Source: UBA7803 sp036381275 (GTDB lineage Bacteria > Pseudomonadota > Gammaproteobacteria > Pseudomonadales > Azotimanducaceae). Taken from it: DNA of 64,000 nucleotides. Below the pieces are notes generated by a model, which ran no database searches, was not told the origin of the DNA, and saw only the letters and a program-made list of their open reading frames with translations. The stretch spans positions 8,944 through 72,943 of the forward strand of contig DASVDC010000078.1 of NCBI GenBank assembly GCA_036381275.1, given 5' to 3'. A program made the position numbers and the translations under genes. Within the stretch, counting starts at the first letter, position 1. Every line of letters begins with the position of its first letter. This document shows positions 8,286-17,099 of the stretch, piece after piece.

Positions 8286-9881
8286 GTGACCGTCGTCTCC
8301 TTCGCTGCCCCCTACCCGTCCGCCCGCTCGCCGATCTGTGCCGACAACGTGGTGGCCACGTCGCAACCGCTCGCCACCCAGGCCGGGATCGATGCGCTGC
8401 GCGCCGGCGGCAACGCCGTGGACGCCGCACTGGCGGCGGCGATCACGCTGACGGTCGTCGAACCCTGCAGCAACGGGGTCGGCAGCGACGCGTTCTGTAT
8501 CCTGTGGGACGGCAACGAGCTGGTGGGGCTGAACGCCTCGGGACGCGCGCCCGCGGGGTGGACGCCGGAGCGCTTCCGCGGCCGGCGGACGATGCCGCGC
8601 CTCGGCTGGGACTCGGTGACGACCCCGGGCGCGGTGAGCGCCTGGGTGGCGTTGTCGGAGCGCTACGGGCGGCTGCCGTTCCCGCGGCTGTTCGAGGCCG
8701 CGATCCGCTACGCCGAAGTGGGCTTCCAGGTCGGCCCGAAAACGGCTCGTCAGTGGCGCCTGACCGGCGAGAGGCTCGCTCGCCTGCCGAGCGACGCGCA
8801 AGCCGAGTTCGCCGAGTTCTTCCGCCACTTCCTGCCGGCCCCGGAACCCGGCGCGCGCGTGCGCCGGCCGGAGCTCGCCCGTACGCTCGCGCTGATCGCC
8901 GAAACCCGCGGTGAGGCGTTCTACCGCGGCGAGCTCGCCGAGCGCATCGCCGAGGCCGCCGCCGCGGCCGGCGGAGCACTGTCGCTCGACGACCTCGGCT
9001 CGCACCGCGTCGATTGGGTCCGTCCGATCGCGCAGCCGTACCGCGGCGTGCTGCTGCACGAGATCCCGCCCAACGGCCAGGGGCTGGCGGCACAGATCGC
9101 CCTCGGCATCCTGCAGCACCGGGAGGTCGCTCCGCCCGATTCCGCGGAATCGGTGCACCTCGAGCTCGAGGCGATGAAGCTCGCGGTGCGTGCCGCGTTC
9201 GATCACCTGGCCGACATCGACGCGATGCGCCTGGCGCCGGAGGAGCTTCTCGACGGCGCGATGCTGGAGGCGCTCGCCCGCCGGATCGGCCGACGCGCCT
9301 CGCCGATTCCGCCGCCCCCACTGCCGGTGGGCGGCGATACCGTCTACCTCGCGGCGGCCGATGCCGCCGGCATGATGGTGTCGTTCATCCAATCCAACTA
9401 TCAGGGCTTCGGCTCCGGGATCGTCGTGCCCGGCACCGGCATCGCGATGCAGAACCGCGGCGCCGGCTTCTCCCTCGATCCCGGCCATCCGAACTGCGTC
9501 GCACCCCGCAAACGCCCCTACCACACCATCATCCCCGGCTTCGTCACCGAGGACGGCGCACCACGGCTCGCGTTCGGCGTGATGGGCGGCCACATGCAGC
9601 ACCAGGGCCACGTGCAGATGGTGCGGCGCATCTTCGACCACCGCCAGAACCCCCAGACCGCCAGCGACGCACCGCGCTGGCACGTCTACCCCGACTATCG
9701 CGTCGGCCTCGAGCACGGCTTCCCCGAGGCCGTCGCCCGCGAGCTCGCCGACCGCGGCCACATCATCCGCTGGGAACCCGACGAATACATCTTCGGCGGC
9801 GCCCAACTGATCCTGCGCACCGACCACGGCCACATCGCCGGTTCCGACCACCGCAAAGAAGGCCAGGCCGCGGGCTTCTGA
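8286..9881 (+). CDS. gamma-glutamyltransferase family protein (Ntn hydrolase)
   Basis: A 531-residue GGT-family precursor. The N-terminal part has the LATQAGIDALRAGGNAVDAA signature. The autocleavage site is DTVYLAAAD, with Thr352 as the expected new N-terminal nucleophile of the small subunit, followed by VSFIQSNYQGFGSGI and the C-terminal NCVAPRKRPYHTI region. Such enzymes cleave gamma-glutamyl bonds (glutathione and related) or act as acylases. No signal peptide is evident, unlike periplasmic Ggt of E. coli, so it resembles the YwrD-like cytoplasmic branch. The start is GTG at 8286 with a weak ribosome site. Confidence 0.88.
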   Translation: MTVVSFAAPYPSARSPICADNVVATSQPLATQAGIDALRAGGNAVDAALAAAITLTVVEPCSNGVGSDAFCILWDGNELVGLNASGRAPAGWTPERFRGRRTMPRLGWDSVTTPGAVSAWVALSERYGRLPFPRLFEAAIRYAEVGFQVGPKTARQWRLTGERLARLPSDAQAEFAEFFRHFLPAPEPGARVRRPELARTLALIAETRGEAFYRGELAERIAEAAAAAGGALSLDDLGSHRVDWVRPIAQPYRGVLLHEIPPNGQGLAAQIALGILQHREVAPPDSAESVHLELEAMKLAVRAAFDHLADIDAMRLAPEELLDGAMLEALARRIGRRASPIPPPPLPVGGDTVYLAAADAAGMMVSFIQSNYQGFGSGIVVPGTGIAMQNRGAGFSLDPGHPNCVAPRKRPYHTIIPGFVTEDGAPRLAFGVMGGHMQHQGHVQMVRRIFDHRQNPQTASDAPRWHVYPDYRVGLEHGFPEAVARELADRGHIIRWEPDEYIFGGAQLILRTDHGHIAGSDHRKEGQAAGF

Positions 9882-10129
9882 CGCCGCTACCCGCAGTACC
9901 GGGACCGCTCCATGGCGGAATTGTGTCGCGGGATGAGCCGCAAGGCGGCCCACAGCAGTCGGCATCTTGAATCAACACCTAGAGAGAAGGGTGCTACCCA
10001 TCTGATCGGCCTGACTCTTATCTGAACGAAAGCCGGCGCCGAGGAAGGGCGCCTCGAGTCCACCAGCCCTCTATTCCAGAGGCAAGGAAGCCGCGCGGCG
10101 GCGTGCCGGGCTGGCGATGAACCGGCACG

Positions 10130-10745
10130 TTCCAACGCCCGTACCATCCGCAACATCGCCCGAATCAAAGCCTCGGAACGTCTGTCGACATCGGCCGCCG
10201 CGCCGGCGTGCGGTGCGCAGGAGTGATCTCACACCGCACCATCCGCCTCCGCCACATCGGGACGGAACATGGCCCGAATCAATCGATGAAGCCCGGGACG
10301 ATCGAACTCCGGCGCTCTTTACCTCGAAAATCGCCGCCTTGACCCGGGCGATGTCGGCGGTTCGAGCCCGGCGAGGTTGCGCTCTGATTCGGGCCATGTT
10401 GCGCGCGCAGATGGGCGAGGGGCGCGGTGGCCGTGACGGTGCGAATCCACAATATCGCCCGAATCGAAGCCCGCAAAACGGGTGGTCGACCTCGGTCGCC
10501 GCGCCAGCAAGCGGGCGGCGCAGCGTGTGAGTGATCCCGCACCACACCATCCGCCTCGGCCACATCAAGAACGGAACATGGCCCGAATCAATCGACAAAG
10601 CCCCGGGCGATCGAGATCGAGCGCTGTGCCTCGAACATCGCGGCTTTGATTCGGGCGATGTTCGCGAATTCCGATCCCGTCGAGGCTGCGCTTTGATTCG
10701 GGCCATGTTGCCTTCGCAGATGGGCGCGAGGGACGCGGAAGGCCG
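10130..10745. repeat. two diverged ~300-bp tandem units, each with four 17-bp motifs
   Basis: The segment is a tandem duplication with a period of about 300-309 bp. Each unit holds four copies of AACATSGCCCGAATCAA: two forward, then two inverted. Unit 1 has copies at 10152, 10266, 10339 (inverted, degenerate) and 10384 (inverted). Unit 2 has copies at 10451, 10575, 10645 (inverted) and 10691 (inverted). Flanking sequence is shared too, for example ATCCGCCTC, CGCAGATGGGCG and GGACG/GGGCGATCGA. The order within each unit would let it fold into a large stem. The same 17-mer occurs at 31189-31610. Confidence 0.85.
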
Positions 10746-10780
10746 GCAGTGCCCGTGCGAATGATCGACTGATTGCAGAA

Positions 10781-10940
10781 CCGCGTGCGCCTGCGCGCGG
10801 CACCACGACTACGGGCGGCACCGGAGGCCGCCGCCCGAGGCGTGGCTCGATCCGGCTGGCTCGGCGCTGGGGTTTGAGGGATGGAAGCGCCGGCCGCGCA
10901 GCGGACGCCGGGCGATTCAGCGCCGAGAACGCGGGGAGTC
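10781..10940 (+). pseudogene. C-terminal remnant of a REP-associated (Y1-type) transposase
   Basis: The plus strand encodes RARHHDYGRHRR, then WLDPAGSALGFEGW, which matches the usual C-terminal end of Y1/IS200-like REP-associated transposases (NARRH...LDPxSSxxxFDGW). After a frameshift the text APRTRGVASRR resembles the family's last motif. The bases at 10793-10832 match 34 of 40 positions in the transposase pseudogene at 30678-30717 (other strand). The N-terminal catalytic half is absent. The remnant lies directly 3' of the 17-mer array, the same arrangement as at the second locus. Confidence 0.65.
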
Positions 10941-10988
10941 GCATCGCGACGCCCCCTGAGGCCGCTCCGACGGTGGGCGTCGCCGCTC

Positions 10989-11034
10989 CGGGTCATCCCG
11001 TCTCGAGTCGAGGGCGCGGGCGGGAATGACCCCG
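10989..11034. repeat. intergenic inverted repeat (GGTCATCCCG type)
   Basis: GGGTCATCCCG is followed after about 22 nt by its near-perfect complement CGGGAATGACCC. Similar small intergenic hairpins with GTCATTCCCG arms are common in many Proteobacteria. The element is in the gene-free region between the transposase remnant and msrB. Confidence 0.55.
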
Positions 11035-11178
11035 GCTGGTGCGACCGACCGCTCTCAGACGGTGGTAGAGCAACAGACCTCGAAGGACGGGTCGCGCTCC
11101 CGGCATCGGGCGACACCCCCCGTCGGGAACTGTGCCTCCTGAAACCGGAGGGGCTGCAATCGGGCTACCGGTGGAGGG

Positions 11179-11577
11179 TCACTCCTCCCGTGCCTTCAAA
11201 TCGAGCGAAGCCGAATTCATGCAGAAACGAAGCCCCGTAGGCTCCGGCCCATCCGGAAACACGTGCCCCAGATGCGCCTCGCACTTCGCGCACACCACCT
11301 CGGTGCGCTTCATGCCGTGGCTGCTGTCGTCCCGCATCGCCACCGCGTCCTGCTCGATCGGCGCATAGAAGCTCGGCCAGCCGGTGCCGGAATCGTACTT
11401 GGCCGAGGAATCGAACAGCGGCTGGCCACAGCACACGCAGTGGTAGACGCCCGGCGTCTTGGTGTCCCAGTACTTGCCGGTGAAGGCGCGCTCGGTACCC
11501 GCCTGCCTCGCCACCGCGTACTGCTCCGGGGTGAGCTCCCGACGCCACTCCTCATCGCTCTTGGTCGCCTTCGCCAT
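11179..11577 (-). CDS. msrB: peptide-methionine (R)-S-oxide reductase
   Basis: A 132-residue MsrB. The zinc site is formed by Cys47-x-x-Cys50 and Cys96-x-x-Cys99, the catalytic Cys119 is in RFCMNSASL, and SGTGWPSF and HLGHVF are conserved substrate-pocket motifs. It reduces methionine-R-sulfoxide in oxidised proteins, resolved through thioredoxin. There is no signal peptide, so it is cytoplasmic. The length is standard for a single-domain MsrB. It is divergent from alaA; the 98-bp spacer should hold both promoters. Confidence 0.95.
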   Translation of the reverse strand: MAKATKSDEEWRRELTPEQYAVARQAGTERAFTGKYWDTKTPGVYHCVCCGQPLFDSSAKYDSGTGWPSFYAPIEQDAVAMRDDSSHGMKRTEVVCAKCEAHLGHVFPDGPEPTGLRFCMNSASLDLKAREE

Positions 11578-11675
11578 GATCCGCCTGCTCCTTCGAGAGC
11601 CGCGGCGCTATTTCGGCTGCCGCGGTTTCGCTACACTTCATCGAGGCTCGGATGTTAATACCACCAGGAATCCGA

Positions 11676-12977
11676 ATGAAATCGACAGGAGCTTCCACCG
11701 GAACCGGCACCGTGCACCCGCTTGCGGAACCCGCTCTGCGCGCGGACGCGGCCCGCCGTGAACCGCGGGAGTTCCGCAAGTCCCACAAACTGGACAACGT
11801 CTGCTACGAGATCCGCGGGCCGGCGATGAAGGAAGCCGACCGGATGGAAGAGGAAGGCCACCGGGTGCTGAAGCTGAACATCGGCAACCCCGCGCCGTTC
11901 GGCTTCGAGGCGCCCGAAGAGATCCTGGTCGACGTGATCCACAACCTGCCGACCGCCCAGGGCTACTGCGAGTCGAAGGGGCTCTACAGCGCCCGCAAGG
12001 CGGTCATGCAGTACTACCAGAGCCTCGGCATCCTGAACGTCGAGATCGACGACATCTACATCGGCAACGGCGTCTCGGAACTCGTCGTGATGGGTCTGCA
12101 GGGGCTGCTCGACAACGGCGACGAGGTGCTGCTGCCGGCGCCGGACTATCCGCTCTGGACCGCGGCCGTCAGCCTCTCCGGCGGCACGCCGGTGCACTAC
12201 CTGTGCGACGAGCAGGCGGACTGGTTTCCGGATCTCGACGACATCCGACGCAAGGTCACGCCGCGCACGAAAGCGATCGTGATCGTGAACCCCAACAACC
12301 CGACTGGGGCGGTGTACAGCCGCGACGTGCTCGAGGGGATCGCGGAAATTGCGCGCATGCACGACCTCGCGGTGTTCTCGGACGAGATCTACGACAAGAT
12401 CCTCTACGACGACGCGCAACACGTGCCTTTCGCCTCACTCGCCGACGATCTGCTCGTGCTGACGTTGAACGGGCTGTCGAAGACGTACCGCGTCGCCGGC
12501 TTCCGCACCGGCTGGATGCTGGTGTCGGGCGCGAAGCACCGGGCCCGGGACTACATCGAAGGCCTCGACATCCTCGCGTCGATGCGCCTGTGCGCGAACG
12601 TGCCGAGCCAGCACGCGGTGCAGACCGCGCTCGGCGGCTACCAGAGCATCAACGAGTTCCTCGTCCCCGGCGGACGGCTGTACGAGCAGCGCGAGCTCGC
12701 CTGGTCGATGCTGAACGCGATCGACGGCGTCTCGTGCGTGAAACCGAAGGGCGCGCTGTACCTGTTCCCGAAGCTCGACGTGCGGCGCTTCAACATCACC
12801 GACGACGACCGGTTCACGCTCGACCTGCTGCGCCAGGAGAAGATCCTCGTGGTCCACGGCACCGGGTTCAACTGGCCGGAGCCGGATCACTTCCGCATCG
12901 TCTTCCTGCCCCGGGTCGAAGACCTGGCGCACGCCATCGGCCGGCTGGAGCACTTCCTGCGCGACTACCGGCAGTGA
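11676..12977 (+). CDS. alaA: alanine/glutamate-pyruvate aminotransferase
   Basis: A 433-residue class I PLP aminotransferase close to AlaA. It has SHKLDNVCYEIRGP near the start, NPNNPTGAVY, FSDEIYDKI, and NGLSKTYRVAGFRTGWM, in which Lys269 is the Schiff-base residue. It would make L-alanine from pyruvate and glutamate. The ATG at 11676 was chosen because AGGA lies 7 nt upstream; an in-frame ATG at 11652 lacks a site. Either start gives an N-terminal extension of about 30 residues over E. coli AlaA. The next gene starts inside the stop codon (GTGA). Confidence 0.92.
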   Translation: MKSTGASTGTGTVHPLAEPALRADAARREPREFRKSHKLDNVCYEIRGPAMKEADRMEEEGHRVLKLNIGNPAPFGFEAPEEILVDVIHNLPTAQGYCESKGLYSARKAVMQYYQSLGILNVEIDDIYIGNGVSELVVMGLQGLLDNGDEVLLPAPDYPLWTAAVSLSGGTPVHYLCDEQADWFPDLDDIRRKVTPRTKAIVIVNPNNPTGAVYSRDVLEGIAEIARMHDLAVFSDEIYDKILYDDAQHVPFASLADDLLVLTLNGLSKTYRVAGFRTGWMLVSGAKHRARDYIEGLDILASMRLCANVPSQHAVQTALGGYQSINEFLVPGGRLYEQRELAWSMLNAIDGVSCVKPKGALYLFPKLDVRRFNITDDDRFTLDLLRQEKILVVHGTGFNWPEPDHFRIVFLPRVEDLAHAIGRLEHFLRDYRQ

Positions 12978-13414
12978 GCGGCATCAACATCGACGACTTC
13001 TGCAAGGACGCCGCCCGTGCGCTGCTCGTGCTGTACCGCGCGTTTCCGCGGCCGCTGACGCTGTTCGTCGAGGATCTCTGCGGCCCCGACCGGCCCGACG
13101 AGTTCGGCATGCACAGCGACCGGCACATGGCGTGCTTCTCGGCCTTGCTGTGGCTCGCCCAGGAAGGGCTGCTGCGCTACACCGACACGATCCGTCAGGA
13201 AGCGATGGATCAGGCGGTGCTGACCGGCCGCTGCTTCACGCTGCTCGCGACGCCGCGGCCGGAGCTCGGCTCGCCCCACGCCGACGATCTGCCCGAGGCG
13301 ATCCGTCTCGAGCAGCAGACCCATGCCCATCGGCTCGAGCAGGCCGTGGCGGAAGGTTCCTCGACGCGCACCCGGGTCGCCGTGCTGGAGCTGATGCAGC
13401 GATTCTGCGCCTGA
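12974..13414 (+). CDS. conserved hypothetical protein
   Basis: A 146-residue cytoplasmic protein that I do not recognise. The GTG start overlaps the alaA stop by four bases (GTGA), so it is translationally coupled to alaA. The sequence is mixed alpha with motifs LYRAFPRPLTLFVEDL, FGMHSDRHMACFSALLWL and TGRCFTLLATP; the middle may be a winged-helix-like fold (a strand LLRYTDTIRQEAMDQAVLT follows). There are no membrane segments and no cofactor motif. Confidence 0.6.
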   Translation: MSGINIDDFCKDAARALLVLYRAFPRPLTLFVEDLCGPDRPDEFGMHSDRHMACFSALLWLAQEGLLRYTDTIRQEAMDQAVLTGRCFTLLATPRPELGSPHADDLPEAIRLEQQTHAHRLEQAVAEGSSTRTRVAVLELMQRFCA

Positions 13415-13444
13415 GCGTCTGAGCCTCGCGTCAGCGCGCTCGTC

Positions 13445-14584
13445 TCACGCCCCCGACTCGACGCGGTAGTACAGGCTGTCCTGATAGCCGGTGATGATCC
13501 GGATCAGGCCGCTCCACTCACGGTCGAGCCCCGGGTCGTCGGTGTCGATCAGGAGCGGCCGCCCTTCGAGGCTCTGCAGCTTGGTGCGGGTTCCGACCAC
13601 CCACAGGTGCTCGCGGCCGATGCGGCGCAGCACCGTCGGGGTGAGCGGCTGGTTGCCGCGCCCGATCAGAAAGCCCTGGCGGCGGGTGAACGTGAGCACC
13701 AGCACGGCGGGCTCCGCATGTTCGGCGAGATAGCGCTCGAGCCAACGTGCGTCCACGTCACGCCCCACCTGCCGGCCGGCGTGCAGCACGTCGATGCCGA
13801 TCAGCGTGCCGTCGATGCCGAGCGCGTCCTTGATCGCCTTGAGCGTTCCGCCGCCGCCGAGAACGCAGATGCCGGCCGGGTGCGCTTGCCACTCGGCGAG
13901 CCGTTCGACCACGTCGGCGACGATCTCCTCGAGCGCGAGCGGCTCGCTCTCGCGCCCTCCTTCCTTGGTGTGCTGCAGAAAGCCGCCGGCTTCCGGCACG
14001 GCGAGCTCCCCGTAGAAGCGCGGCTGGACGATCCCCGCACGCAGCGCGTCCTCGTCCAGATCACGCACGGCCGCCACCGACGCCCGTACCAGCCCGCCTT
14101 CCACGAGCGCCCGCAGGATCCGTCCGGCCGCTTCCGGCGTCGCGGCGAAGACCCCCGAGTGCATCTTCACCCCGGCCGGAATGCCGAGCACCGGCAACGC
14201 GTCGCCGAGGGCCTCCAGCACGTCCCGGGCGGTACCGTCGCCACCGGCGAATACCAGGAGGTCGGCGCCCGCCGCGGCGATGGCTGCCGTGGCGCGGTGC
14301 GTGTCCTCCGGGCCGGAAGGCCGGCGCGGCGTCGCGACGACCTCGGCCGGCACTCCCGCCGCCTCGAGCACGTCGGCGCCCATTTCCCCCGCGCAGGTGA
14401 GCCAGCGCACCTGCCGGGCCGCCGGGCCGGCGGCCGCGAGCGCGCGCAAGGTTCGCTCGGCACCGCGCGGCCGGCCGCCGCGGGCGCGCGCCTCCTGCTG
14501 GATCGCCGCACCGTCGCTGCCCTTCAGTCCCGGTGGCCCGCCGAGGCCCGCGACCGGATTGATCAACAGGCCGAACGTCAGCAC
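13445..14584 (-). CDS. ATP-NAD kinase family protein
   Basis: A 379-residue protein of the NAD-kinase/diacylglycerol-kinase superfamily. It has GLLINPVAGLGG at the start, the nucleotide loop FAGGDGTARD (GGDGT at 114-118), and LGIPAGVKMHSGVFA. It belongs to the longer ATP-NAD-kinase-like/AcoX-type group rather than the ~290-residue housekeeping NadK, so its substrate may differ. It starts with GTG at 14584, overlapping the stop of the upstream FAD oxidoreductase by seven bases. It is the last gene of the 16.9-13.4 kb operon. Confidence 0.78.
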   Translation of the reverse strand: MLTFGLLINPVAGLGGPPGLKGSDGAAIQQEARARGGRPRGAERTLRALAAAGPAARQVRWLTCAGEMGADVLEAAGVPAEVVATPRRPSGPEDTHRATAAIAAAGADLLVFAGGDGTARDVLEALGDALPVLGIPAGVKMHSGVFAATPEAAGRILRALVEGGLVRASVAAVRDLDEDALRAGIVQPRFYGELAVPEAGGFLQHTKEGGRESEPLALEEIVADVVERLAEWQAHPAGICVLGGGGTLKAIKDALGIDGTLIGIDVLHAGRQVGRDVDARWLERYLAEHAEPAVLVLTFTRRQGFLIGRGNQPLTPTVLRRIGREHLWVVGTRTKLQSLEGRPLLIDTDDPGLDREWSGLIRIITGYQDSLYYRVESGA

Positions 14585-15669
14585 GGCTCCTCCACGAGAG
14601 CGGCCACCTCCTCGGCGATCGCGAGCGACGCGGTCAGCCCGGGCGATTCGATTCCGAGCAGATTGATCAGACCGGGCACGCCGTGCGCCGCCGGACCGTC
14701 GATCCGGAAATCGGCCGCCGGGGCGCCGGGCGGTCCGAGCTTCGGCCGGATACCGGTGTAACCGGGCTGAAGACGCGCCGGATCGAGGTCCGGGAAGTAG
14801 CAGCGGATGGCCGCCTCGAATCGTTCGCGCTGCGAGTCGTCGAAGTCGTAGCAGATCCGATCGATCCAGCGCACGTCCGGACCGAACCGCACCTGCCCGC
14901 CGAGGTCGAGCGTGACGTGCACGCCGAGACCGCCCGCCTCCGCGACCGGATAGACGAGGCGCGAGAACGGCGACGCACCTTCGTAGACGTAGTAATGGCC
15001 GATCGCGTAGCTCGCTGCGGGCACGTCCGCGCAGAGCCAGCGGGCGACGACCGGAGCTTCGAGGCCCGCGGCGTTCACGACCGCCCGGGCGCCGAGCGCG
15101 AAATCCGCCGTGCGCACGAGCAGGCCGTCCCGCCCCGCATCGAGCCCCTGCACTTCCGTTTCGAACGCGATCATCCCGCCGGCCGCTTCCAGATCGCCTC
15201 GGAGCGCCACCATGAACGCGTGCGAGTCGACGATGCCGGTGGACTCCGACAGCACGCCGCCCACCGCCCGGACCGCGGGCTCGAGCGCCGCGACCTCGCC
15301 GGCCGAGAGCCAGCGCAGCCGGCCGGCGCCGTTACGCTCCGCCTGAGTCTGGTAGTCGCGCAGCACGCCGAGCTGCTCGTCGCTCGTCGCGGCGATGATC
15401 TTGCCGCAGCGCCGGTACGGCACCCCGTGGCTCGCGCAGTAGTCGTACAGCAGCCGCTTCCCCGCAACGCACAGGCGGGCCTTGCGGCTGCCGGTTGGGT
15501 AGTAGATGCCGGCGTGGATCACTTCCGAATTGCGCGAGCTGGTTTCCATGCCGATCCCGCGATGGCGCTCCAGCACCACGACGTCGCGCCCGGTTTCCGC
15601 CAGCGCGCGGGCGCAGGCGAGCCCGACGACGCCCGCGCCGATCACCACGACATCCGCCTTCTCGGTCAT
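14578..15669 (-). CDS. FAD-dependent oxidoreductase, L-2-hydroxyglutarate oxidase-like
   Basis: A 363-residue DAO-family flavoprotein. The dinucleotide fold GAGVVGLACARALAE is at residues 11-25 and is followed by VVVLER and the segment SSRNSEVIHAGIYYPTGSRK, characteristic of LhgO/YgaF-like dehydrogenases. The C-terminus has GIRPKLG and LLGIESPGLTASL, which cap the FAD. The likely role is oxidation of a 2-hydroxy acid with electron transfer onward; L-2-hydroxyglutarate is the best family-based guess. The ATG overlaps the epmC stop by four bases, so it is operonic with epmC. Confidence 0.82.
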   Translation of the reverse strand: MTEKADVVVIGAGVVGLACARALAETGRDVVVLERHRGIGMETSSRNSEVIHAGIYYPTGSRKARLCVAGKRLLYDYCASHGVPYRRCGKIIAATSDEQLGVLRDYQTQAERNGAGRLRWLSAGEVAALEPAVRAVGGVLSESTGIVDSHAFMVALRGDLEAAGGMIAFETEVQGLDAGRDGLLVRTADFALGARAVVNAAGLEAPVVARWLCADVPAASYAIGHYYVYEGASPFSRLVYPVAEAGGLGVHVTLDLGGQVRFGPDVRWIDRICYDFDDSQRERFEAAIRCYFPDLDPARLQPGYTGIRPKLGPPGAPAADFRIDGPAAHGVPGLINLLGIESPGLTASLAIAEEVAALVEEPC

Positions 15670-16223
15670 CGCGTTTCCGTGGGCTCGCGCTCGGCATCGC
15701 GCAGGCGCTCGCCCAGCGCCCCGCGCCACGCGGGATTGAGCGCATCCAGCGCCGCCGCGGTCTCCTCGGGCAGCGGTGCACCCCGACCGGTTGCGCGCCG
15801 GCAGAGCTCCAGAAAGCGTGCCCGCACCCGGCTTTCGAACGAGAGCCGAGCGGTGTCGTGGTCGATGCCCGGGTTGTCCGCGCTGAACCGGAACGGGACG
15901 CCGGCGGCCTCCGAAAGCAGCATCTCGAGCGCCTGGACGGGTACCTCGGCCGCATAGAAACGAGCCTGCTCTGCGGCGCTGCGCGGCGGCGGCCGGTACC
16001 ACAGCCCGTAATCGACGAGGCGGCGCCGGTCGGGCCGCGCGAGCAGCCAGTGGGCGATCTCGTGCAGCGCGCTGCGCGCGTAGTCGTGCGTGTAGCGGAT
16101 CAGCGCCGGGTACCGCCCGCTGCCGGGCGTATACAGCGGCTCCGCCGCGCCGCCGACCAGCAGCACACCCGCACGCCGGCCGAACCGGGCGTTGAACCGA
16201 CCCGCGATCCAGCGATGTGCCAT
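15666..16223 (-). CDS. epmC: elongation factor P hydroxylase
   Basis: A 185-residue EpmC (YfcM) protein, which hydroxylates the lysylated Lys of EF-P. The metal-binding segment is ALHEIAHWLL, followed by DYGLWYRPPPRSAAEQARFY and EVPVQALEML. The length agrees with E. coli EpmC (about 180). The start is the ATG at 16223, which overlaps the stop of the GGCT gene (ATGA); the frame runs further upstream but only as the shadow of that gene. EpmA, EpmB and EF-P genes are not in the window. Confidence 0.88.
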   Translation of the reverse strand: MAHRWIAGRFNARFGRRAGVLLVGGAAEPLYTPGSGRYPALIRYTHDYARSALHEIAHWLLARPDRRRLVDYGLWYRPPPRSAAEQARFYAAEVPVQALEMLLSEAAGVPFRFSADNPGIDHDTARLSFESRVRARFLELCRRATGRGAPLPEETAAALDALNPAWRGALGERLRDAEREPTETR

Positions 16224-16678
16224 CAATCGCCTTCCTCGCACGGCCAGCTCGCCAGCCGCTCGTAGTACGCGGCCGACAGGAACGGTCGCCCCGCCAGCAG
16301 GTGCGCGAGATAGCCGCGCGACGGCCGCAGCCCGGCGCAGCGCACCGCGGGATTCGCGAAGTAAGTCCACGACCAGATCGGGCCCGCATCGGTGAAGACC
16401 GCGATGCGCTCCCGGCTGTAGTTGATCGGCGCGCGCTCGAACGGGTCCATCTTCAGGATCTCCCGCTCGTCCGCGAGCCAGTACAGCACGCCCTCCACGA
16501 GGCCGTCGCGGTCGCGCACGACGTTCGCGTGACCGATGCCGGGATGGGCCGGCGACGCCTTGTCGAAGACCAGCCGAAAGCCCGGCAGACGCGCGGCTTC
16601 CGCGCGCACGACGGCGAGGCCGCGCTCGCGAACCCGCTCCGGGTTCATGTTGGAGCCGTAGGCGAAGTAGCGCGGCAT
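16223..16678 (-). CDS. gamma-glutamylcyclotransferase-family protein
   Basis: A 151-residue GGCT-fold protein. The glycine-rich substrate loop YFAYGSNMNPERV is at residues 4-16; the rest of the domain (VEGVLYWLADEREILKMDPFE and the NYSRE segment) fits the family. Members release 5-oxoproline from gamma-glutamyl dipeptides or amines. It is cytoplasmic. It sits between tusA and epmC with a four-base overlap to epmC and a six-base gap from tusA. The window also has a gamma-glutamyltransferase at 8.3 kb, which could share a pathway, but the two are unlinked. Confidence 0.8.
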   Translation of the reverse strand: MPRYFAYGSNMNPERVRERGLAVVRAEAARLPGFRLVFDKASPAHPGIGHANVVRDRDGLVEGVLYWLADEREILKMDPFERAPINYSRERIAVFTDAGPIWSWTYFANPAVRCAGLRPSRGYLAHLLAGRPFLSAAYYERLASWPCEEGD

Positions 16679-16684
16679 CCGCGT

Positions 16685-16915
16685 TCAGCCCTTGCGGATC
16701 CAGAACTCGAAGCGATCGTCGATCTGCCGCTCGGCGACGAGCTCGTGTCCCATGAACCGGCAGAAGTTCTGAAAGTCGCGCCGGGTGGACGGATCGGTAG
16801 CGAGCACGTGCAGGACCTCGCCCGTGGCCATCTCGCGCACCTTGTTGCGCACGATCATCAGCGGCTCGGGACAGAGCAGCCCCATCGCGTCCAGTTGATG
16901 GTCGAAATCGTGCAT
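16685..16915 (-). CDS. tusA: sulfurtransferase TusA-family protein
   Basis: A 76-residue TusA/SirA-like protein. Cys15 in the signature MGLLCPEPLM is the persulfide carrier, and the rest of the beta-alpha-beta fold (MIVRNKVREM, then VLATDPSTRRDFQNFCRF) is intact. TusA passes sulfur from cysteine desulfurases to tRNA thiolation (TusBCD-MnmA) and other sinks. It is the first gene of the minus-strand operon that ends at 13445, and is divergent from the TPR gene at 17100 across a 184-bp spacer that probably carries both promoters. Confidence 0.92.
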   Translation of the reverse strand: MHDFDHQLDAMGLLCPEPLMIVRNKVREMATGEVLHVLATDPSTRRDFQNFCRFMGHELVAERQIDDRFEFWIRKG

Positions 16916-17099
16916 GTGGGCATTATTTCACATCCGCGCGCGGGCGGGTGCCGCACACACCGGCCCGTCGGCGCCGCCACCCCGGGGTTCGCTTGACTTG
17001 CGCTGCAGCCGGCCTCCACACTCGAACGGACGGCGCCGCGTGCGGTCCAACATCGGCATCGGCGATGAGCCGCTGCGCTCGAGAGAATGGGTTGCTGCC

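Larger units (their letters stand above)
9882..11178. other. 1.3-kb region without an intact gene
   Basis: No frame here has a convincing protein. The stretch holds the tandem 17-mer array (10130-10745), a decayed Y1 transposase end (10781-10940) and an inverted repeat (10989-11034), listed separately. I see nothing assignable in 9882-10129 or 11035-11178. Confidence 0.7.

Noticed and set aside
10130..10745. Possible CRISPR array
   Set aside because: Repeats are 17 bp, occur in both orientations and have irregular spacing of 45-115 bp; no cas genes.
11035..11178. Possible riboswitch leader upstream of the msrB stop region
   Set aside because: It lies at the 3' side of msrB, not in a leader, and no known riboswitch core could be recognised.
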